DNA of 64,000 nucleotides from Roseimaritima sediminicola (GCF_009618275.1 NZ_WIAD01000003.1:62001-126000); one strand, 5' to 3'; positions 1 to 8,862 are shown, counted from the first letter of the stretch. A program made the numbers and translations. Notes: generated by a model from the sequence alone, not told the origin.

Positions 1-560
1 ACCGCTTCGACGATCTGCTGGACCGCTTGAATCAAACGGCCGGCTTCCGCCTGCTGAGGGTTGCCAGCGGCTATGGGCCCAGCGATCACGCGTCTTTCTA
101 TCAGGCGAAAATCCCCGTGCTGTTCTTTTTTACGGGGCTTCACAACGATTATCACCGGCCAAGCGACGATTTCGACAAAATCGATTTTGGTGGACTGGCC
201 CGAATAACCGATATGGTTACCGACGGCACGGCGGACTTGGCAACCGGCCCGCGTCCGAACTACCGATCGACCGAGCCGGGGGCCGGAATCACGCGTCAGT
301 TGACCGTGTTCGTGGGCATCCGGATGCGAAACGGCGCCGACAGCGTCACCGTTTCCGAGGTTCACGACGGCAGTCCGGCCGCGCAAGCTGGAATCCAAAC
401 CGGCGATGTGGTGCAGCGCATCGAGAATCGGCAAATCCAAAATTCGGACGATATCCTCGAAGCGTTGCGGGGCAAGCAGCCCGGCGACCGCTTGCCGATC
501 CACGTGCTGCGTAACGGTCAAGCGCAACAGATCGACGTGTGGTTGGCACCGCGTCCCTGA
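1..560 (+). CDS. M28-family zinc aminopeptidase with C-terminal PDZ domain (5' truncated)
   Basis: This is the 3' end of a gene that runs in from before the window; the frame is open to the first bases, so the start is not visible. The visible N-terminal part carries a stretch resembling the end of an M28 (PepS/aminopeptidase Y-like) catalytic domain: 'SDHASFY', then 'FFFTGLHNDYH' and 'HRPSDDFDKID'. In this family the last metal-binding His sits in the H-x-x-x-D region. It is followed by about 80 residues typical of a PDZ domain, with a 'GSPAAQAGIQTGDVV' core. M28-PDZ fusions are common, probably secreted, peptidases in planctomycetes. The C-terminus ends just after the PDZ domain, as usual. 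The family is fairly certain; the substrate is unknown. Confidence 0.8.
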   Translation, partial: RFDDLLDRLNQTAGFRLLRVASGYGPSDHASFYQAKIPVLFFFTGLHNDYHRPSDDFDKIDFGGLARITDMVTDGTADLATGPRPNYRSTEPGAGITRQLTVFVGIRMRNGADSVTVSEVHDGSPAAQAGIQTGDVVQRIENRQIQNSDDILEALRGKQPGDRLPIHVLRNGQAQQIDVWLAPRP

Positions 561-814
561 CGCACCTGACCGCTTCGACCAGCCTTTTCGCAGCCGGTGC
601 TGCGAATGCGGGTGGCCCGTACCAGGCGTTCGGGCGGCCGGCGAAAGTCGCCAAAAAACTAACCTTTACCCCGCGACCACGAATCGGCAGAATACGTTTG
701 ATGTGCAGTGTTCCCCAGGGAGCGTTGCCGCCATCAAGCAGGTCAATCGAGGCCGACGGAACGGTCGCCGATGGCAAACCCAAAGACGCACAAATCATTG
801 CAAGGAGAGCGGAC

Positions 815-1435
815 GTGCGAATTTCGAAACTAGCGGCTTATGTGTTCGGTTGTCTGGCTGCTGGAGTCTTGGCTCCGCTGGCCGCTGACGCCCAGAGCCC
901 TGCTCCCGGAACCCCCGGCCATCGTGTGGGCGTCATCGACGTCGCGAAAATCTTCAAAGAGTCGCCCGCGATCAAAAGCCAGGTCACAGCGGTTGAAAAC
1001 GAACTGAAGGCCTACGACGCCACGCTGGCGAAAAAACGCGAGGAACTGAAAGCGGCCATCGAGCAGCTGAAGACTTTCAATGTCGGCACACCGCAGTACG
1101 CCGAACACGAAGAGAAAGTCGCCAACATGGAATCGCGACTGCGTCTGGAAATGGCTCGCAAGCGCAAAGAGCTGTCCGACGCCGAAGCTCGGATCTACTT
1201 CGAGAACTACAAGCAGATCACCGCTGCGGTCGAGACCGTCGCCAAGTACAACAAGATCAACCTCGTGCTGCGTTACAACAGCGAAGAGATGGATCCGGAG
1301 AAGGGTGAGTCGGTGATCCGCAGCGTGATGAAGAACGTCGTTTATCACGAAGCTTCGCTGGACATGACCAACCTGGTCATGCAGTACCTGAAGTCCCAGG
1401 TCGCCAACAAGCCGCAGGCTACCTCCGCTCGGTAG
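815..1435 (+). CDS. OmpH/Skp family periplasmic chaperone
   Basis: A protein of about 206 residues with an N-terminal signal peptide (hydrophobic stretch ending near 'AADAQS'), then 'VGVIDVAKIFKESPAIK', the typical Skp/OmpH opening. A long charged coiled-coil region (residues about 50-150) matches the tentacle helices of Skp, a periplasmic holdase for outer-membrane proteins. The GTG start at 815 is chosen because AAGGAG lies 6-7 bases upstream (802-807) and it places the signal peptide at the N-terminus; longer upstream readings add no sensible sequence. The next genes are lpxC and lpxA, and Skp genes commonly sit beside lipid A genes. A hairpin with a short T run follows the stop, so it may be transcribed partly apart from lpxC. 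Confidence 0.88.
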   Translation: MRISKLAAYVFGCLAAGVLAPLAADAQSPAPGTPGHRVGVIDVAKIFKESPAIKSQVTAVENELKAYDATLAKKREELKAAIEQLKTFNVGTPQYAEHEEKVANMESRLRLEMARKRKELSDAEARIYFENYKQITAAVETVAKYNKINLVLRYNSEEMDPEKGESVIRSVMKNVVYHEASLDMTNLVMQYLKSQVANKPQATSAR

Positions 1436-1447
1436 TCACGTGTATCG

Positions 1448-1484
1448 AAGCCCCGCGGTCGCAGGAAGCGACCGCCGCGGCTTT
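1448..1484 (+). terminator. Hairpin terminator after ompH
   Basis: GCGGTCGC (1454-1461) pairs perfectly with GCGACCGC (1467-1474) across a 5-base loop. The stem is extended by AAGCC pairing with GGCTT, and a TTT run follows. It sits 12 bases after the ompH stop and about 70 bases before lpxC, so it may end or attenuate transcription between them. The T run is short, so it could be only a partial terminator. Confidence 0.45.
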
Positions 1485-1555
1485 GCAGAGAATCGCAGTA
1501 ACGCCATCCAGGCACTTCCTGTTGGGTGGCTCCACGGCACGGAGGCCGCACGCTC

Positions 1556-2434
1556 ATGCGACAGCGAAACGAACACACGATCGCTCATCATTGCCAGGTC
1601 GAAGGACGCGGCTACTGGACGGGACAAGCGGTCCGCGTCCGGATGCTGCCCGCATCGATCGGCACTGGTATCCGCATGGTGCGGACCGACCTGCCCTCCA
1701 AGCCGCTGCTGCACGTCGGCGTCGATGTTCGCCAAGAACAAGATCTGCGGACCACGCTGGCCTCAGGGCAGGCGAGGTTCGCCATGGTCGAGCACCTGCT
1801 GGCGGCCCTGTACGCGATGGAAATCGACAACTGCATCGTCGAGATCGATGCAGAAGAGCTGCCGGGGCTGGACGGCTCCTCGGCCGCTTACGTCGACGCC
1901 CTGCGTTCGGCCGGCCTGGTCATCCAGGCCGCACCGCGCAAGCAGCTGGTCATCGACCGCACGATCCGCTTCGGCACGGCGGCCAACTGGCTGGAGGTCT
2001 CGCCCTCGCCCGATGGTCGGGCCCATTTCGAGTACCGTCTGGACTACGGCCCCGACTCGCCGATCAAACCACAATCGCATCGCACCCGGCTGAACGCCGA
2101 CTCGTTCGGTCGCGAGATCGCCTCGGCGCGAACGTTTGTTACCGCCGAACAAGCCCAACAGCTTCGCGATGCCGGCGTGGCCGGACATGTCAGCGACCAG
2201 GACCTGTTGGTGTTTGACCAAACCGGGCCGGTGAACAACCTGCTGCGGTACCGCAACGAGTGTGCCCGCCACAAATTGCTGGACATGGTAGGTGATCTGG
2301 CATTGGCCGGCTGTGATTTGGTAGGAACGTTTGTGTCCTATCGCGGCGGTCACGCGCTCAACGCCTCTGTCGCTGCCAAGCTGTTGGGCGTATCCCAACA
2401 GCGTCACCCCGAAGCGGACCGCCGCGCCGCTTGA
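1556..2434 (+). CDS. lpxC: UDP-3-O-acyl-N-acetylglucosamine deacetylase
   Basis: LpxC carries out the committed step of lipid A synthesis, a zinc-dependent deacetylation of UDP-3-O-acyl-GlcNAc in the cytoplasm. The 292-residue frame keeps the active site almost in register with the E. coli enzyme: E79-H80 in 'MVEHLL' (E. coli E78/H79), H239 and D243 in 'HKLLDMVGD' (H238/D242), and H266 in 'GGHALN' (H265). It is a single-domain LpxC without the fused FabZ dehydratase seen in some phyla. The ATG at 1556 is preferred because it puts the protein start just before 'NEHTI...VEGRGYW', the usual N-terminus. No strong Shine-Dalgarno is visible. It is followed by lpxA after about 96 bases. Confidence 0.93.
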   Translation: MRQRNEHTIAHHCQVEGRGYWTGQAVRVRMLPASIGTGIRMVRTDLPSKPLLHVGVDVRQEQDLRTTLASGQARFAMVEHLLAALYAMEIDNCIVEIDAEELPGLDGSSAAYVDALRSAGLVIQAAPRKQLVIDRTIRFGTAANWLEVSPSPDGRAHFEYRLDYGPDSPIKPQSHRTRLNADSFGREIASARTFVTAEQAQQLRDAGVAGHVSDQDLLVFDQTGPVNNLLRYRNECARHKLLDMVGDLALAGCDLVGTFVSYRGGHALNASVAAKLLGVSQQRHPEADRRAA

Positions 2435-2530
2435 GTGCAGGAACATGACTCCACCCACCCAGAAGACTTCCTCGCCTTTGGGCGCCGCCAAGCGACCGGC
2501 ACAGTTGCGGATCGCCAAGGAATTGCAACG

Positions 2531-3337
2531 ATGAGTACCAATATCGCGTCCACGGCTGCCGTCGACCCCAAAGCGATCATCGACGACGACGTCCAGATCG
2601 GCCACTTTTGCGTGATCGGACCCAACGTCCGCATCGGCCGCGGTTCGGTGCTGGCCAACCATGTCACCGTCACCGGCAACACGACCATCGGCGAGGACAA
2701 CCAGTTCTTTCAAGGAGCCGTCATCGGCGAAGCCCCGCAGGACCTGAGTTACCGCGGCGAACCGACGTGGGTCGAAATCGGGCATGCCAACGTGTTCCGC
2801 GAAGGCGTCACCATCAACCGAGCGACCACGAAAGAAGACGGTTACACACGGGTCGGGAATAATTGCTACCTGATGGCCGGCGCGCACGTCGCCCACGACT
2901 GCAGCCTGGGCGACCGCGTGACGATGGCCAACAACACGATGCTGGGCGGCCACGTGCACATCCACAACGACGTCACGATCAGCGGCGGCGTGGGCGTATC
3001 GCAGTTCGCTTCGATCGGTTGTTTCTCCTTTGTCGGAGCGATGTCGCGAGTCCTGCACGACGTGCCGCCCTACATGCTGGTCGAAGGCAGCCCGGCGCGG
3101 CCTCGCTGTGCGAATGTTGTGGCCCTGAAACGAAATAACTTTTCCAGCGATGACATCAAGGCGTTGCAGAGCGCCTTTAAATTGCTGTATCGATCCAAGG
3201 TTGGACAGGACGAGGCCGCCCAGTTGCTGCTGGGCAGCGGGCCCATCCGACCGGTCTTGAAGAACGTGTTTGATTTCTTGGAACATTCTCGAGGTGGCCG
3301 GCACGGACGCGGTCGCGATCGCAGGAGAGCAGCGTGA
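2531..3337 (+). CDS. lpxA: Acyl-ACP--UDP-N-acetylglucosamine O-acyltransferase
   Basis: LpxA transfers a 3-hydroxyacyl group from ACP to UDP-GlcNAc (or its 3-amino analogue), the first step of lipid A synthesis. The 268-residue protein shows the left-handed beta-helix hexapeptide pattern ('IGHFCVIGPNVRIG') throughout its first two thirds. It has the family motif 'GAHVAHDCSLGDRV', with the presumed catalytic base at H122 (E. coli H125), and the C-terminal helical domain ('NNFSSDDIKALQSAFK'). The ATG at 2531 has AAGGAA about 8 bases upstream. Its stop overlaps the GTG start of the next oxidoreductase by four bases, so the two are translationally coupled. Confidence 0.94.
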   Translation: MSTNIASTAAVDPKAIIDDDVQIGHFCVIGPNVRIGRGSVLANHVTVTGNTTIGEDNQFFQGAVIGEAPQDLSYRGEPTWVEIGHANVFREGVTINRATTKEDGYTRVGNNCYLMAGAHVAHDCSLGDRVTMANNTMLGGHVHIHNDVTISGGVGVSQFASIGCFSFVGAMSRVLHDVPPYMLVEGSPARPRCANVVALKRNNFSSDDIKALQSAFKLLYRSKVGQDEAAQLLLGSGPIRPVLKNVFDFLEHSRGGRHGRGRDRRRAA

Positions 3338-4428
3338 GTCAGCGGATTGCAGTCATCGGTGCCGGACATCTGGGCAAAATCCACGCTCGTCTGGTCAGCC
3401 AGGTCGAAGGCGCCGAACTGGTCGGGATCGCCGAGCCCACCGAGGCAGCTCGCCGGGCGGCAGCCGAACAATTCAACGTGCCCGTGGTCGCACAGTACCG
3501 CGATTTGATTCCCCAGATCGACGCCGCGGTGATCGCTGCCCCGACCGGCTACCACGCCAGGATCGCCACCGACCTACTGAACGCCGGCAAGCACGTTTTC
3601 ATCGAAAAACCGCTCGCCACCACCCCGGAGGACGCCTTCGCACTGGTCGACCTGGCACAAAAGAAACGCTGCACCATCCAGGTCGGGCACGTCGAACGTT
3701 TCAATCCGGCCTGGACGGCCGCGGAAGACGTATTGGTCCGTCCCAAGTACATCGAAGCGGTTCGCGCCAGCCGTTTTCCCGGACGCTGTCTGGATGTCGG
3801 TGTGGTGATGGACCTGATGATCCACGATATCGACCTGGTGCTGTCGTTGACCGACGCGCCGCTGCGAGACGTGCAGGCCAGCGGTTTGGCGCTGGTCAGC
3901 GAGCACGAGGACATGGCCGAAACGCGACTGACGTTTGAATGCGGATTGGTCGCCAACCTGAAGGCCTCCCGCGTCAGCCCCACGCCGGCCCGCAGCCTGC
4001 AGGCTTACACCGAAAACGGCTTTGCCGACTTCGATTTTTCCGCCCCCAGCGTATCGATTCTGCGGCCCGACACCAGCCTGTCGGATCGCTCGTTCCACCT
4101 GGACGACCACACCGACAATCCGCTGGGATTTGCCGATCGGTTGTTCGACGCACTGTTGCAAACCGAGTCGCCGGAGATCCAGCCGCGTAATGCCATCCTG
4201 GAAGAGCTGTACGACTTCGTGATCAGCATCCGTTCCGGTGTCGCTCCGACAGTGACCGGCTATGCCGGCGCTCGTGCGGTAGAAGTTGCCACGTCGGTGC
4301 TCGAGTCGATTGATCGTCGCCAGTGGAACGGCTCGGGCGATGCAGCCGCTCGTGGTCCCCACGCGACCCCGGTCGAACGCATCGAAGCGGCCAGTCGCCG
4401 TGTTCGCGAGTCCCGCCGCGCTGCCTAG
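3334..4428 (+). CDS. Gfo/Idh/MocA oxidoreductase coupled to lpxA (possible GnnA-like UDP-GlcNAc 3-dehydrogenase)
   Basis: This 364-residue NAD(P)-dependent oxidoreductase begins with a Rossmann motif 'IAVIGAGHLGKIHARL'. It carries the family signature 'HVFIEKPLATT' with the conserved Lys and a C-terminal GFO_IDH domain ('VGHVERFNP', 'DLMIHDIDLVL'). The GTG start at 3334 overlaps the lpxA stop (GTGA) with GGAG upstream, so it is almost certainly co-translated with LpxA. In Acidithiobacillus an enzyme of this family (GnnA) encoded near lpxA oxidises UDP-GlcNAc so that an aminotransferase (GnnB) can make the 3-amino sugar for amide-linked lipid A. No GnnB is in the window, so this role is inferred from position only. 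The family call is firm; the substrate is not. Confidence 0.85.
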   Translation: MSQRIAVIGAGHLGKIHARLVSQVEGAELVGIAEPTEAARRAAAEQFNVPVVAQYRDLIPQIDAAVIAAPTGYHARIATDLLNAGKHVFIEKPLATTPEDAFALVDLAQKKRCTIQVGHVERFNPAWTAAEDVLVRPKYIEAVRASRFPGRCLDVGVVMDLMIHDIDLVLSLTDAPLRDVQASGLALVSEHEDMAETRLTFECGLVANLKASRVSPTPARSLQAYTENGFADFDFSAPSVSILRPDTSLSDRSFHLDDHTDNPLGFADRLFDALLQTESPEIQPRNAILEELYDFVISIRSGVAPTVTGYAGARAVEVATSVLESIDRRQWNGSGDAAARGPHATPVERIEAASRRVRESRRAA

Positions 4429-4614
4429 GCAGAGCGCGGTCGCGCGGCCTCTCCCGTTCTTGCGGCACCATGCGCCGCCTGAGCCACCGCTCCGGTTTTA
4501 GTACGCAGCCGCTGTGAAGGCGGCGACCTCGAGGCTCGCGCCGAACCGGCTCGGCGGACCGTCTGCTGACATTAATTTCCCTAGTTTTGCGGCCCGCGAC
4601 GGCGGCGATAAGCA

Positions 4615-4644
4615 TTGACAGGGCACGAGCGGTTCGGCTACTAG
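4615..4644 (+). promoter_or_regulatory. Putative sigma-70-type promoter for the FlgI-HEAT gene
   Basis: A perfect -35 box TTGACA at 4615-4620 is followed after 18 bases by TACTAG, a weak -10. It lies about 50 bases before the ATG at 4693, in the 264-base gap after the lpxA-linked oxidoreductase. Nothing else was recognised in that gap. Confidence 0.35.
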
Positions 4645-4692
4645 AGACACTGATTTCTCGCCGCTTAGCCACCCTCGGATTGGGTCGACCTC

Positions 4693-6441
4693 ATGCCCGC
4701 ACGGATGCCCCTGGGCGTTTTTCGTACGCGTCCTACTCTCCGCGTTTTCACGTTGGCCGTCGTGGTCTCGGTCGTCTTTGGCGGCTGTTCTTCTTTTCGT
4801 AACAAAGAAGATGACAACGCAGCGTTCAAGAAACTGCTGACCGCTCCGGATCCGCCCAGCACGATCGGCGAAGCGGCGGTTCCCTACGGCATGACGTACG
4901 CGCGCGTTCAAGGCGTGGGCGTCGTCAATGGCTTGCCGCGCACCGGAGCCCCGGCGATTCCATCGGAGCTTCGCGATCGATTGATCGCGGAGATGAAAAC
5001 GCATGACGTGCGGGCCCCGGAAAAGTATCTGGAATCCCACAGCACGGCCCTGGTCGTCACCGAAGCGATCATGCCGCCGGGCATCAAACGGGGCGATGTC
5101 TTGGACGTCGGCGTACGCGTGCCCGCACGCAGCGACGTCGGGAATCTCAGTTCCGGTTGGCTGATGCCCTCGCGGTTGCAAGAGATCCGCCGGCTCGACG
5201 GCACGCTCCGCAGCAGCGACGTCGCGGTGATCGGCACCGGCTCGGTTCTGGTCCGCGGACAACACGAAGGCAACGGCCAGGAAATGATGCTTGAGGGCAC
5301 GATCCTCGGTGGTGGCATCGCCCAGGTGGACCGCCCGGTGGGTTTGGTGATCCGGCCCGAATACCAGCACGTGCTGCTGTCGGCCCAGTTCGCCAAGAAC
5401 ATCAATCGCCGTTTCTACTTCTTCGACGGTTCCACGCGGCGCGGAATCGCCACGCCGCGCGAGGACGATTTTGTCGAGATCGATGTGCTGCCGCGCTACG
5501 AACACAATGTGCATCGCCTGATTGCGGTGGTCCGGTCGATTTCAGTCGACGGCGACGATCAAGGCCTGCACGAGCGGTTGGGCAACCTGGCCGAGAAACT
5601 ACGTGAACCGACCACCGCGGCGGCTGCGGCATTAAGCCTGGAGGCGATCGGACCCGATGCGGTTCCGGTGCTGGTCGAGGCCCTGCAAACGTCCGATCCC
5701 GAAATTCGCTTCTACGTCGCCGAAGCTCTGGCGTATCTGGATCATGAAGCCGCGATCGAACCGCTGACGACGCTGGCCCGCAGTGAGCCGGCGTTCCGTC
5801 ATCCGGCGCTGAAAGCTTTGGAAGGTATGCCCCAGCCGGCGGCGACCGAAGCGCTGCGAGCTCTGTTCAACGAATCCAGCAACGAACTTCGCTACGGCGC
5901 CTACACGACGCTTCGCTCGCGGCCCGACGCGGCCGGCATCGTGGCGGGCCAACGCTTTGGCAAAGCCTATTCGGTCCATAGTCTGCCGTCGACGGCCGAA
6001 ACGCTGATCGCGGTCAGTCTGTTTCGCCGCGCGGAGATCGTGATCTTTGGCACCAGTCCCGAGGTCTCGCTGCTGCGTCCGGCGATCTCGCGCGGCGGGA
6101 TTGTGATCTCGCCGGACGCCGCTGGCCAGCTGCAACTGAGTCGTTTTGTGATCGACAAAGAGGATCGCAAGGCTACTGCTCCGGCCGACGTGGCCTCGGT
6201 GTGCGCCGCCGTGGCTGCCCTCGGCGGCAACTATGGCGACTGTGTGGATGTGCTGCGGACGTTAAAGGCTGAAGACGCGATCGCCGCCCGCCTGGCCTTC
6301 GATCCGGCGCCCCGGCCCCTGCGAACGTACTATCGCGAGGAGGAGTCCGGTGAGTCCGATGGGTCGCCGAAGCTGGGGCCGCAGGACATCACGCCGCCCC
6401 CGCCGAAGGAACCGACGCTGTTGGAAAAGTTGGGCCTGTAG
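4693..6441 (+). CDS. FlgI-like (P-ring) lipoprotein with HEAT repeats
   Basis: A 582-residue protein. The N-terminus has basic residues, a hydrophobic segment and 'VVFGGC' (C32), a likely lipoprotein signal. Residues about 60-290 resemble FlgI, the flagellar P-ring protein ('VQGVGVVNGLPRTG', 'ALVVTEAIMPPGIKRGD', 'DVAVIGTGSV'). Residues about 310-410 form HEAT-type repeats ('AVPVLVEALQTSDPEIR', 'AAIEPLTTLAR'). A C-terminal region of unknown fold ends in 'PPPPKEPTLLEKL'. No other flagellar gene is nearby, so it may be a planctomycete FlgI paralogue with a different envelope role. Its stop lies four bases from the stop of the convergent coiled-coil gene, with no terminator between. Confidence 0.8.
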   Translation: MPARMPLGVFRTRPTLRVFTLAVVVSVVFGGCSSFRNKEDDNAAFKKLLTAPDPPSTIGEAAVPYGMTYARVQGVGVVNGLPRTGAPAIPSELRDRLIAEMKTHDVRAPEKYLESHSTALVVTEAIMPPGIKRGDVLDVGVRVPARSDVGNLSSGWLMPSRLQEIRRLDGTLRSSDVAVIGTGSVLVRGQHEGNGQEMMLEGTILGGGIAQVDRPVGLVIRPEYQHVLLSAQFAKNINRRFYFFDGSTRRGIATPREDDFVEIDVLPRYEHNVHRLIAVVRSISVDGDDQGLHERLGNLAEKLREPTTAAAAALSLEAIGPDAVPVLVEALQTSDPEIRFYVAEALAYLDHEAAIEPLTTLARSEPAFRHPALKALEGMPQPAATEALRALFNESSNELRYGAYTTLRSRPDAAGIVAGQRFGKAYSVHSLPSTAETLIAVSLFRRAEIVIFGTSPEVSLLRPAISRGGIVISPDAAGQLQLSRFVIDKEDRKATAPADVASVCAAVAALGGNYGDCVDVLRTLKAEDAIAARLAFDPAPRPLRTYYREEESGESDGSPKLGPQDITPPPPKEPTLLEKLGL

Positions 6442-6445
6442 CGGC

Positions 6446-7849
6446 CTATTTATCCAGGCCCAGCCGAGCCAGCCATTTGCGCGAGCTCTTGCTCTCCGAG
6501 CCGTCCGACTGGTCCTGCTGCTGTTCGCGGACCGAACCGGCCGAGCGATCGAGCATCCGGTCGGACAGTTCGACGTTGCGTTTCTCGATCTCTTGACGCT
6601 CTCTCGCCAGACGAGCTCTTTCCAGTGAGACCTCGATCTCGGCCTGCCGCAGCTTGTCCTGCCACTCGGACTGGATCTGTTGCAGTTTTTCGCGTTCCTC
6701 GCGGACCAGGTCGTCCTGATCCAGCAGCCCCGCGATCGCCGCGGCGCCGATGGCGACGTCGCCGACGGTGCCGGATTGTTGTTCGAGCAACTGCCGCAGC
6801 TCCGCGATCTCCTCGTCGCGGCGTTGAATCTCCGCGTCGGTCGTCTTGACCAGGGCCCGCAGTGACTCGAGCTCCTGGCGGGTTTCTTCGGCGTCGGCCG
6901 ACGTTCCCTGTTCCAGCGACAGCTCTTCATTTTCCAGACGCTGGAGGATCAGCTGTTTGCGCTCCTCCCAGCTGAGCGATTCGTTCGTGGTGTTCGTATT
7001 GCCTTCGGCAATCCGTCCGCGGACATTGTGTTCGGCCAGACGCGCCGCTAGATCCTGATTCTGTTGTTCCAGGTCGGCCACGCGAGCCTGGGTATTGGTC
7101 AGCTCCTCGAGCAGGGCTTCGTTGCCCGCCTCGTTGGGTTCGATGTCGAATAGGCGTTGGCAGTGCTGTTGATCGAGTTCCGATTGCAACTGGCAGGCGT
7201 GTCGGTGGTGCTCGTCCCGCTCGGCGGTCAGGGCATCGATCGTTTCCTGCTGTTCCTCCAGCCGAGCCTGCAAGTGATCGATAGCGGCGTAGTCGGCGGA
7301 GGGTTCGCCGGTGGACGTTGCCGCTCCACGCTCCAGCAGCGACGTCAAACCGTCCAGCAGCGTTTCCAGGCGTTCGGTCTGGGGCGACGATTCAGCGGTC
7401 GCGGTGCTGCGCCGCCGCCGCCGCTTCCACAGCTGCCGCGCCTGCCGGCGACGTTTTTCGCGGAGCCGGCTCTCACCCACTCGCAGCGCCTCTTCGCGGG
7501 ACTGCAGTTCGGCCGCCAAAGCGGCCAACTGTTGATCTCGAGCCACCAGGTCCAGTTCCACCGCGACGGTCTGTTGGAGTTGTTTGCCCCAGTCGGCCGG
7601 TTGCACGGGGCCGGGATCCGGCTCCGCGGAGGGAGCATCGACGGCGGGTTCGGCGGTCGCCGGTGGCTGGTCCTCGAGCACCGCGGCGGCCGCGGTGCTC
7701 GCGGCGGCCGGGGATCTCGAGACCTCGGGGCGGTCATCGCAGGGCCGCGGCGCAGCCGCAGAGGGCGGCGCAGCCGCAGACGACTGCGGAGCCGCGGCGG
7801 CGACGTGGTTGCTCGCTTTCCGTTTCGCTTTGCGTTTCCGTCGTGCCAT
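6446..7849 (-). CDS. Hypothetical long coiled-coil protein with basic N-terminus
   Basis: A protein of about 467 residues, not recognised as a named family. It starts with a Lys/Arg cluster ('MARRKRKAKRKAS'), followed by an Ala/Pro-rich low-complexity stretch (residues about 20-90). The rest is mainly charged coiled coil with Glu, Gln, Arg and Leu heptads, including 'REKRRRQARQLWKRRRRR' and a C-terminal tail 'RKWLARLGL'. There is no signal peptide or membrane segment, so it is probably cytoplasmic, perhaps DNA- or membrane-associated through the basic start. The ATG at 7849 is preferred over a longer frame that would begin at 7933, because the extra residues look unlike protein. No clear Shine-Dalgarno is seen. 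It converges tail to tail on the FlgI-HEAT gene. Confidence 0.72.
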   Translation of the reverse strand: MARRKRKAKRKASNHVAAAAPQSSAAAPPSAAAPRPCDDRPEVSRSPAAASTAAAAVLEDQPPATAEPAVDAPSAEPDPGPVQPADWGKQLQQTVAVELDLVARDQQLAALAAELQSREEALRVGESRLREKRRRQARQLWKRRRRRSTATAESSPQTERLETLLDGLTSLLERGAATSTGEPSADYAAIDHLQARLEEQQETIDALTAERDEHHRHACQLQSELDQQHCQRLFDIEPNEAGNEALLEELTNTQARVADLEQQNQDLAARLAEHNVRGRIAEGNTNTTNESLSWEERKQLILQRLENEELSLEQGTSADAEETRQELESLRALVKTTDAEIQRRDEEIAELRQLLEQQSGTVGDVAIGAAAIAGLLDQDDLVREEREKLQQIQSEWQDKLRQAEIEVSLERARLARERQEIEKRNVELSDRMLDRSAGSVREQQQDQSDGSESKSSRKWLARLGLDK

Positions 7850-8047
7850 ATCGCTGTTACAGAAGAGGGCGGCCCGCGCCCGTTTGGTCCGAACCAGGTG
7901 CATTGACCCCCGGGAACAATGCCTCGTATCCAATACCTATGTCGAAAACGCTGGTCGGTCAAAGAACCGCCGGCGGGATCCGGCTGGGGCCCGCAGCGCG
8001 CGGTGCCTGCCGAAACGGTCATAGCGATTGCTCGGGTGGTTCTGCGG

Positions 8048-8075
8048 TTCTCGCCAAGACCCCCTTTGGTATACT
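8048..8075 (+). promoter_or_regulatory. Possible promoter for the UVR-motif/RegB gene run
   Basis: TATACT at 8070-8075 is a good -10 box, 52 bases before the ATG at 8128. The matching -35 (TTCTCG at 8048-8053) is poor. The whole 7850-8127 gap separates two divergent genes and otherwise shows nothing I recognise. Confidence 0.3.
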
Positions 8076-8127
8076 AGTTGTTGGCGAAACGCCGTCTGAT
8101 TCGAGACTTTGATTTTGTGCAAAACCT

Positions 8128-8862
8128 ATGAAGCGTCCGCGTCACATCGACCATCTGCTACAGCAGTGGCCTTACGACCCCAATTCCCTTTCGGTCCGCT
8201 TGGTCAAAGGGGCGGATGGTCGTGAGGTGCTGCAAATGCGAGTGGACATGGGACTGTTGCAGTTGGAAACCACGGGACGCCCCGACGGCGAACGCCCCGA
8301 GGGTCACGATTCCTACCTGGACTTTCTGAAAGCCCGCGAGCTGGAGAAGGGTTCCTTCCAGCTCAGCGACGACCAGTGCAACGAAGTCGATCGCGAATTC
8401 ATGCAGATGTACCATCGGCGGATCTGTTGGCTGCGGCTGGAGTACTACCGCCGCGCGGTCATCGATGCGGACCACACGTTGGCGTTGATGGACATCTCGA
8501 CACGGCTGGCCCCCGACGAGGAATGGACGGCGACGCATGAGGAGTACCGTCCGTTTGTGTGGTTCCAGCGGACGCAGGCCCACGCCTTGGCAGAACTGGA
8601 AGAGAGCGGTGCTGAGGCTGCCGTGCAAGCGTTCAATTCGGGGCTGGAATCGATTCGCGAGATCTTCGTCCAACACGACATCGAAGAGCATTTCGAAAAC
8701 GACGAACTGGTCCAGCGGTTGACCGGCCTGCGGGAATCGCTGCGTGACGAGTACAACGTCGGCAGCACCCTGCTGGAACGCTTGAACGCGGCGGTGGCCG
8801 AAGAAAAGTACGAACTGGCGGCCAAACTGCGTGACGAGCTGGCTCGTCGCGACGTGCTCTAG
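8128..8862 (+). CDS. UVR (UvrB/UvrC) motif-containing protein
   Basis: A 244-residue soluble protein. Its last 35 residues ('LERLNAAVAEEKYELAAKLRDEL') match the UVR motif, a helical hairpin found at the C-terminus of UvrB and in UvrC, and also in McsA/Clp-linked proteins. The upstream 200 residues have no motif that I know: a hydrophilic N-terminal part ('HIDHLLQQWPYDPNSLSVR') is followed by helices rich in aromatic residues and Glu. There are no zinc-finger CxxC pairs, so it is not McsA. Proteins with this layout recur in planctomycetes without assigned function; a protein-interaction role is the most I would infer. The sensor kinase gene follows after 8 bases, which suggests one transcript. 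Confidence 0.78.
   Translation: MKRPRHIDHLLQQWPYDPNSLSVRLVKGADGREVLQMRVDMGLLQLETTGRPDGERPEGHDSYLDFLKARELEKGSFQLSDDQCNEVDREFMQMYHRRICWLRLEYYRRAVIDADHTLALMDISTRLAPDEEWTATHEEYRPFVWFQRTQAHALAELEESGAEAAVQAFNSGLESIREIFVQHDIEEHFENDELVQRLTGLRESLRDEYNVGSTLLERLNAAVAEEKYELAAKLRDELARRDVL

Noticed and set aside
1763-3304. A 513-codon minus-strand open frame opposite lpxC and lpxA
   Set aside because: Antisense shadow; the plus-strand frames have full LpxC and LpxA active sites in register with known enzymes.
4429-4500. Hairpin AGAGCGCG...CGCGGCC after the Gfo/Idh gene as a terminator
   Set aside because: The stem is broken and no T run follows.
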